Shown here in pieces: positions 6,083-10,926 of a stretch of 10,926 nucleotides of DNA. The stretch's first letter is position 1. Every line of letters starts with the position of its first letter. The notes beneath the pieces were generated by a model, which was not told the DNA's origin, did not search any database, and worked only from the letters and a program-made list of their open reading frames with translations. Where the stretch lies: the NCBI GenBank assembly GCA_964384595.1, contig CAYLLY010000069.1, forward strand, positions 1 through 10,926. Reading direction: 5' to 3'. A program made the position numbers and the translations under genes. The stretch comes from SCTG01 sp964384595. Lineage in GTDB: Bacteria > Nitrospirota > Nitrospiria > Nitrospirales > NS-4.

Positions 6083-6754
6083 CTAGTGGGGGCGCCGCCA
6101 GTACTGCCGGCACATGTCGAGAATCGGCGCGCCCATCAGCACCAGCGCGACGATGAACAGCGGCCAGTTGAACCAGGTCGGCAGGATGTTGTGTAGCGTC
6201 TCCTCGCTCCAATCCGGGGCGTGCAGCGCATCAGCCATAAAGACATAGAGCGCCAGCACTCCCCCGCCGAGACTCAGCCACCACGACCATCGTCCCGGCC
6301 ATAGCGTGCGCTCACCCTGCTCGAACTGGCTCATCAAGGTTCCGCCGACAACCATCAGCGCGGCGATGCTCACCGGGGCCAGCACCGGCCCCCACCACGG
6401 GAGCGGGATCAGAAAGAGGATGTCCCAGTCGAGGAGCGAGCGGGGCCAGCCGCTCATGGGAACCAGGAAGACGTAGTAGCAGATGTCCCAGACGCCGAAG
6501 GCGATCAGGAAGTAGCCCAGGCGACTGCGCCAAGCGCGCCCGGCCAACCACCCCACTGCAACCAGCATGGCCAGCGTCGCCGCCTCGCGGACCATTTCCG
6601 TCCGGATCAGCCACGCCGGCACCGGAAAGGGGTTGGGCTGATACGGGTCCACCCGGTCCAGGAAGACCCGCAGGTACGTGACCACCGCCGACTCCACCAG
6701 CGCCATGGCTGTCGCATAGATGACGACGGCTGCCCAGCGGCGTTTGTCGGTCAC
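6083..6754 (-). CDS. Uncharacterised multi-pass membrane protein
   Basis: 223 aa from a GTG at 6754. That start is supported by CAGGAG about seven bases upstream, and the N-terminus (TDKRRW before the first hydrophobic helix) looks natural. Hydrophobic segments lie near residues 8-30, 59-73, 80-98, 111-140, 157-175 and 196-213, so about six helices. Distinctive stretches with charged residues in or beside helices are LVESAVVTYLR (Glu21), REAATLAMLVAVGWLAG (Arg56-Glu57), FGVWDICYYVFL (Asp90) and LLDWDILFLIPLPWWGPV (Asp109, Asp111). Those buried-looking charges plus the Trp-rich PLPWWGP loop look like a functional core rather than a bulk anchor. I do not recognise a named family or an enzyme motif. 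It starts 42 bp after the BON lipoprotein stop on the same strand and may share its transcript. Confidence 0.8.
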   Translation of the reverse strand: MTDKRRWAAVVIYATAMALVESAVVTYLRVFLDRVDPYQPNPFPVPAWLIRTEMVREAATLAMLVAVGWLAGRAWRSRLGYFLIAFGVWDICYYVFLVPMSGWPRSLLDWDILFLIPLPWWGPVLAPVSIAALMVVGGTLMSQFEQGERTLWPGRWSWWLSLGGGVLALYVFMADALHAPDWSEETLHNILPTWFNWPLFIVALVLMGAPILDMCRQYWRRPH

Positions 6755-6796
6755 GGCCCACTCCTGATGAGGAAGAAAAAGGGGGACGGCGTCTTG

Positions 6797-7438
6797 TCAG
6801 GACTTCAAGACCGGCTTGATGTCGACGAAATACTTGACCTGAGTCACGCCTTCCGTGTGGCGGATAATGTCCAGCACCATCTTCAGCTCTTCATCATTCC
6901 GGGCCCGCCCGATGAGGTAGATGACGTTCCGGACCGAGCGCCACCGGTAGTTGACCGAGGTGACGCCGCGCGTGGCGATCAGCTTGGCGGAAATCTTGGT
7001 CTCGATCCAGAAATCGTTGACGGCCTGGCCGACCCCCTCTTTCTTGGGCTCATCCTTGGTCTTCGCGGCTTCCCGGCGCTGATCCCTTTCCGCCTTGGTC
7101 ACGATCTGGATCTCGTCGTAGATCTGCCGGACGCGCTGATCCGCGCGAACCAACCGGACCACCTCCTGCCTCATCTTGGGATCGTCCAGCGTGCCGGTCA
7201 GCATCACCCGCTGCTCCCAGACATCCACGTTCACATCGAGCAGAAGGCCCTTGTCCTTGTCCGAGAAGCTGGACAGGATGCCGGTCCCGATCTTCGTGTC
7301 GGTGACCTGGTCGTCGGTCACGCGGTCCTCCATGGTCTTCTTGGCCGTTTCCATCAGAATTTGCGGGCACCCGGCCAGACCGAGCGCGGTGACCAACACC
7401 AACCCCGCGACGGCAACCCTTTCGCGGCTCTGTCTCAT
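6797..7438 (-). CDS. Tandem BON-domain lipoprotein
   Basis: 213 aa. The ATG at 7438 is chosen over one at 7450 because GGAGGG (complement of 7443-7448) sits just upstream of it, whereas the other has no ribosome site. Residues 1-24 are a lipoprotein signal with lipobox LAGC (Cys24). Two BON domains follow, about residues 43-113 (DTKIGTGIL...VNVDVWEQRVMLTGTLDD...QIV) and 139-207 (DFWIETKISAKL...RNVIYLIGRARNDEEL...VKYFVDI). They are joined by a charged, helical linker (114-138) rich in Lys, Arg and Glu. Two BON domains on a lipid anchor is the plan of E. coli DolP (YraP), which binds phospholipid and supports outer-membrane integrity; an equivalent envelope role is inferred. It is divergently transcribed from asd with a shared promoter region. 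Confidence 0.9.
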   Translation of the reverse strand: MRQSRERVAVAGLVLVTALGLAGCPQILMETAKKTMEDRVTDDQVTDTKIGTGILSSFSDKDKGLLLDVNVDVWEQRVMLTGTLDDPKMRQEVVRLVRADQRVRQIYDEIQIVTKAERDQRREAAKTKDEPKKEGVGQAVNDFWIETKISAKLIATRGVTSVNYRWRSVRNVIYLIGRARNDEELKMVLDIIRHTEGVTQVKYFVDIKPVLKS

Positions 7439-7480
7439 GGCACCCTCCATCGAACCCGTTTCGCCGACAATCGCCCCCCG

Positions 7481-7501
7481 ACTATCGCCAGCGCCGATAG
7501 T
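7481..7501. promoter_or_regulatory. Inverted repeat, candidate operator
   Basis: ACTATCG (7481-7487) and CGATAGT (7495-7501) are perfect 7-bp arms around a 7-bp GC-rich centre. The site covers the -10 and most of the spacer of the BON promoter and ends two bases before the asd -35 hexamer. A dimeric regulator bound here would be expected to block BON transcription and could affect asd. No regulator gene is nearby. Confidence 0.4.
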
Positions 7502-7509
7502 TTTGTCAA
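7481..7509 (-). promoter_or_regulatory. Promoter of the BON lipoprotein gene
   Basis: On the minus strand a perfect -35 TTGACA (complement of 7504-7509) is followed after exactly 17 bp by GATAGT (complement of 7481-7486), a 4/6 match to the -10 consensus. The predicted start near 7474 leaves a leader of about 36 nt that contains the GGAGGG ribosome site. The -35 overlaps by five bases the -35 of the divergent asd promoter. Confidence 0.6.
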
Positions 7510-7531
7510 TAACCCGCATTTCGGTTAGAAT
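7503..7531 (+). promoter_or_regulatory. Promoter of the asd operon, predicted leaderless
   Basis: TTGTCA (7503-7508) and TAGAAT (7526-7531) are separated by exactly 17 bp, each 5/6 matches to the sigma-70 consensus. The -10 ends 7 bp before the asd ATG at 7539, so transcription should begin at about 7538, and no Shine-Dalgarno lies in between (ACGTCCC). This predicts a leaderless or nearly leaderless asd mRNA. Confidence 0.68.
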
Positions 7532-7538
7532 ACGTCCC

Positions 7539-8558
<1,020 letters not shown>

Positions 8559-8560
8559 CC

Positions 8561-8575
8561 GGAGGCTTGCACACG
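8561..8575 (+). promoter_or_regulatory. Ribosome-binding site with ambiguous non-ATG start
   Basis: GGAGG at 8561-8565 is the only good ribosome site between asd and the DUF2905 gene. The in-frame TTG at 8567 is one base away from it, which is too close, while the in-frame ACG at 8573 is at an ideal 7-base spacing but is a rare initiator. No in-frame ATG occurs before the conserved core. Confidence 0.45.
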
Positions 8576-8803
8576 GATATCAGCGGTTTCGGCAAGGTCC
8601 TGATCGGCCTGGGCGTCATCATCGCGCTGATGGGGGCTCTGCTGGTGTTCGCCGGACGGCTCCCCGGCCTCGGCCCGATCGGCAAGCTCCCCGGCGACAT
8701 TCTCGTCAAGCGCGACAATTTCACGTTCTACTTCCCCATCACCACGAGCCTCCTGGCCAGCGTCATCCTGAGCCTGCTGGCGTGGCTCCTGCTCAGAAAA
8801 TAA
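8567..8803 (+). CDS. DUF2905-type small two-helix membrane protein
   Basis: 78 aa if counted from TTG 8567; the true start may be ACG 8573 or another weak codon (see the ribosome-site entry). The first helix is at about residues 10-29 (KVLIGLGVIIALMGALLVFAG). A short loop carries the family hallmark KLPGDILVKRDNFTFYFPI (40-58), and a second helix at 59-76 ends in RK. This pattern, gly/pro-rich LPGDI followed by FTFYFP between two helices, is that of the DUF2905 family of short inner-membrane proteins, whose function is not established. It lies 8 bp after asd, and its TAA overlaps the next gene's ATG (TAATG), indicating translational coupling to the SpoIID-like gene. Confidence 0.85.
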   Translation: MHTDISGFGKVLIGLGVIIALMGALLVFAGRLPGLGPIGKLPGDILVKRDNFTFYFPITTSLLASVILSLLAWLLLRK

Positions 8804-9936
8804 TGCTCCATCCCGTCCAGAGACTCGCGGTCCTCGGCCTGTTCCTGCTTCCGGTCCTTGCGCCTTCTCCAGCACGCGCCGCCGAAACCATCCGCGTCGC
8901 CCTCGTTCAGAACGCCGAATCGGTCTCGCTGGTATCCTCCTCAGGTCTCATCATCAAGGCCCCCAACGACGACGTCGACGCGAACGGGCGGATCACCGTG
9001 GCGGCCGGCCCGTCCGGCCTGGTCGTGGACGGCCAGCGCCTGCGCTCCGACCGTATCGAGGTGCACGGGCGCAACGGCGAGATCACCGTGAACAACCTCA
9101 CCGTCGCCGGACGCGTGACCATCAAACGCCAGAACGGTAGGGTGAGCGCCATCAACGAGGTCGCCCTCGAGGACTACGTGAAGGGCGTCGTCCCATCCGA
9201 AATGAGTGCCGCCTGGCATCCGGAGGCCCTGAAGGCCCAGGCCGTGGCTGCGCGCACGTATGCCCTCTATAAGATCCGGCAGAACGGCAAGAAAGACTTC
9301 GACGTGGTGGCCTCGACCAAGGACCAGGTCTACAAGGGGCGCGCGGGCGCCGACGGGCCCGCCGGGCGCGCGACGGACGAGACCCGAGGGCAAGTCCTGG
9401 TGTTCCAGGGCGAGCCGATCCTCGCCGCGTTCTTCTCCACCGCGGCCGGCCCGACCGAGGACGCGCTGAATGTCTGGTCCGTCGACCTCCCCTATCTCAA
9501 GGGCGTCGAGTGCCCGTTCGACATGAACTCGCCGTATTTCCAGTGGCGGACGGATGTGTGGCTGCCGTTGCTCGAACAGCGGCTCCGGGAAGAAGGCTTT
9601 CCCATCGGGGTCATCGCCAGCCTCGCGCCGGCCTATTACACCAAGGCCGGCCGGGTCGCCCACGTCCGCATCCTCCATTCGGACGGCGAGCTGCATGTCA
9701 AAGGGGAAGATTTGCGCCGCGTGCTCGGCTACACCGTGCTGGCCAGCACGCAGTTCGACTTCGAGGTGGTCGGGTTCCAGATCCAGTTCACGGGGCGCGG
9801 CGCGGGCCATGGCGTCGGCCTGTGCCAGTGGGGCGCCAAGGAGCTGGCCGAGAAAGGCTACAGCGCGGAAGCCATTGTTCGCTACTACTATCCCGGCACC
9901 GAGATCTGGGATATCTCCAGCCTGCCCCGCCGCTGA
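8803..9936 (+). CDS. Exported SpoIID/LytB-domain protein
   Basis: 377 aa. The ATG at 8803 overlaps the preceding stop by one base. A signal peptide covers 1-26 (hydrophobic LAVLGLFLLPVLA, site ARA before Ala27), and residues ~28-115 are a beta-rich N-terminal part. The SpoIID domain spans ~117-370: LEDYVKGVVPSEMSAAWHPEALKAQAVAARTYA, with Glu133 at the position of the proposed catalytic Glu of SpoIID, and the C-terminal GAGHGVGLCQWGAKELA...YYPGTEI. SpoIID of sporulating Firmicutes is a peptidoglycan lytic transglycosylase; in non-spore-formers such as this one the homologue probably remodels septal or side-wall peptidoglycan. Where many members read FHSTCGG before T-E, this one has FFSTAAG, so the cysteine is missing. 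queA follows after 7 bp, an order seen in other bacteria. Confidence 0.92.
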   Translation: MLHPVQRLAVLGLFLLPVLAPSPARAAETIRVALVQNAESVSLVSSSGLIIKAPNDDVDANGRITVAAGPSGLVVDGQRLRSDRIEVHGRNGEITVNNLTVAGRVTIKRQNGRVSAINEVALEDYVKGVVPSEMSAAWHPEALKAQAVAARTYALYKIRQNGKKDFDVVASTKDQVYKGRAGADGPAGRATDETRGQVLVFQGEPILAAFFSTAAGPTEDALNVWSVDLPYLKGVECPFDMNSPYFQWRTDVWLPLLEQRLREEGFPIGVIASLAPAYYTKAGRVAHVRILHSDGELHVKGEDLRRVLGYTVLASTQFDFEVVGFQIQFTGRGAGHGVGLCQWGAKELAEKGYSAEAIVRYYYPGTEIWDISSLPRR

Positions 9937-9943
9937 TCCTTCG

Positions 9944-10926
9944 ATGCGCCTCGAGGACTTCGCCTATCCGCTCGACGAGTCTCTGATCGCCCAGCATCCG
10001 GTTGAGCCGCGCGACCACGCCCGGCTGCTCGTCGTGGATCGCAAGACCGGCGTGCCGTCCCATCACCGCTTTGACGCACTTCCAGACCTGCTTCGCCCGA
10101 ACGACCTCCTGGTCCTGAACAACACGCAGGTCATCCCGGCCAGACTCCCGGGACGCAAGCGGCCGAGCGGCGGCAAGGTGGACGTGCTGCTGGTCAGGGC
10201 AGGCGAACGCGCGCATCTCTGGCACTCCCTGGTGCGGGGCCACGTTCGCTCCGGCCAACAACTCGAACTCCCGCAAGGAGTCCTGGCGACCGTGACCGCC
10301 GTGGGAGAAGGAGGCAAAGCCGTCATCGCTTTTCCCGCTGGTCTCGACGTCTTCGCCTACGTGGAAAAGGCCGGCTCCGTGCCCTTGCCGCCCTATATCC
10401 ATCGCGCCCCTGTCGACGAGGACCGCGTTCGCTACCAGACCCTGTTCGCACGCCGGCCCGGCGCCGTGGCCGCCCCGACCGCCGGGCTGCACTTCACGGA
10501 ATCGCTGCTTCAGACCCTTCGGGAAAAAGGCATCCGGACAGCCTACGTGACGCTCCACGTGGGGCCGGGCACGTTCAAGCCGGTCACGTGCGACGACGTC
10601 CGCGAGCACCGCATGGACCCGGAATGGTTCGAGCTGCCCACGGACACGGCCGGGTTGGTGAACGAGACGCGAGAACGTGGCGGGCGGGTGATCGCGGTGG
10701 GCAGCACGTCGGTGCGGGTGCTGGAAACGGCCGCGCAGAAGGGATGGCCGCTCAGCGAGGGGGCAGGGGAGACGGCGCTGTTCATCTATCCCGGCTATCG
10801 CTTCACGGCGGTGAACGCCATGCTCACGAACTTCCACCTGCCGAAAAGCACGCTCTTCATGCTGGTCTGCGCCCTGGCCGGGCGCGAGCGCATGCTGGAG
10901 GCCTACCGCGTCGCCGCCGCCGAGCG
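9944..10926 (+). CDS. queA: S-adenosylmethionine:tRNA ribosyltransferase-isomerase, 3' end outside window
   Basis: 327 complete codons are visible of an expected ~345-360. QueA transfers and isomerises the ribosyl group of SAM onto 7-aminomethyl-7-deazaguanine at tRNA position 34, giving epoxyqueuosine, in the cytoplasm. Recognised segments are the N-terminal MRLEDFAYPLDESLIAQHP, LVLNNTQVIPARL (56-68), RYQTLFAR (163-170), the conserved APTAGLHFT (177-185), HVGPGTFKPV (205-214), GSTSVRVLE (253-261) and TNFHLPKSTLFMLV (295-308). The ATG at 9944 gives the usual N-terminus and lies 7 bp after the upstream stop, but there is no Shine-Dalgarno (GATCCTTCG), so initiation is probably coupled to the SpoIID-like gene. 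A tgt gene often follows queA, but the window ends first. Confidence 0.97.
   Translation, partial: MRLEDFAYPLDESLIAQHPVEPRDHARLLVVDRKTGVPSHHRFDALPDLLRPNDLLVLNNTQVIPARLPGRKRPSGGKVDVLLVRAGERAHLWHSLVRGHVRSGQQLELPQGVLATVTAVGEGGKAVIAFPAGLDVFAYVEKAGSVPLPPYIHRAPVDEDRVRYQTLFARRPGAVAAPTAGLHFTESLLQTLREKGIRTAYVTLHVGPGTFKPVTCDDVREHRMDPEWFELPTDTAGLVNETRERGGRVIAVGSTSVRVLETAAQKGWPLSEGAGETALFIYPGYRFTAVNAMLTNFHLPKSTLFMLVCALAGRERMLEAYRVAAAE

Noticed and set aside
6036..6095. GC-rich segment faintly resembling part of a cobalamin riboswitch (GGTG, CCCCGCTAGTG).
   Set aside because: The B12-box and GGTGAAA core are not present, and the position between convergent gene ends is wrong for a riboswitch.
6755..6796. 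Possible terminator after the BON gene (GACGCCGTC then CCCCCTTTTT on the minus strand).
   Set aside because: The hairpin has only four base pairs around one base and cannot form as drawn; read-through to the downstream gene seems likely.
7176..7538. In-frame upstream extension of asd.
   Set aside because: It is antisense to the BON lipoprotein and lies upstream of the asd promoter; asd proteins begin a few residues before the Rossmann strand, as from 7539.
9788..10837. A 349-codon minus-strand open frame opposite queA.
   Set aside because: queA is unmistakable on the plus strand, and the antisense frame has no recognisable domain.

Overview
The window is GC-rich, densely coded DNA from a diderm (Gram-negative-type) bacterium. 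Lipoprotein signal peptides with clear lipoboxes, a tandem-BON lipoprotein, an exported MsrA, and a SpoIID/LytB-type protein next to queA all suit a free-living, outer-membrane-bearing, deep-branching phylum. Nitrospirota is my best guess from style and gene content, but no rRNA or lineage marker is present, so this is inference. I see no tRNA, rRNA, CRISPR array, insertion sequence or phage gene.

Layout. (1) 1-1586, minus: glnS (glutaminyl-tRNA synthetase), C-terminus cut off by the window edge. (2) 1667-4734, plus: four closely spaced genes, all with predicted envelope-directed products: a transglutaminase-like lipoprotein, a small secreted four-cysteine protein, a very small lipoprotein, and a CPBP/CAAX-protease-like membrane protein whose catalytic Glu-Glu-Arg motif is replaced by Gln residues. 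(3) 4750-5178, minus: an exported stand-alone PDZ protein, convergent with the cluster. (4) 5343-5951, plus: an exported methionine sulfoxide reductase A, divergent from the PDZ gene across a 164-bp region with phased repeats. (5) 6083-7438, minus: a tandem-BON lipoprotein followed by an unrecognised multi-pass membrane protein. (6) 7539-10926, plus: a tight operon asd - DUF2905 - spoIID-like - queA (queA cut off at its 3' end), joining lysine/threonine/methionine/diaminopimelate precursor supply, a peptidoglycan-related exported protein and tRNA queuosine modification.

Regulation is unusually readable. Two genes (the transglutaminase-like lipoprotein and asd) have good -10 boxes only 6-7 bp before the ATG and no Shine-Dalgarno, which predicts leaderless mRNAs. 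The asd and BON promoters are divergent with overlapping -35 hexamers, and a perfect 7-bp inverted repeat covers the BON -10 and spacer. The PDZ gene is preceded by three heptamers at 11-bp pitch, the architecture of an OmpR/PhoB-family response-regulator site.

No stretch above 300 bp lacks a gene. The longest gaps are 5179-5342 (phased and tandem repeats) and 5952-6082 (GC-rich stem-loops between convergent genes). I find no clearly new multi-gene system. The best candidate for something undescribed is the four-gene envelope cluster with its degenerate intramembrane-protease homologue.
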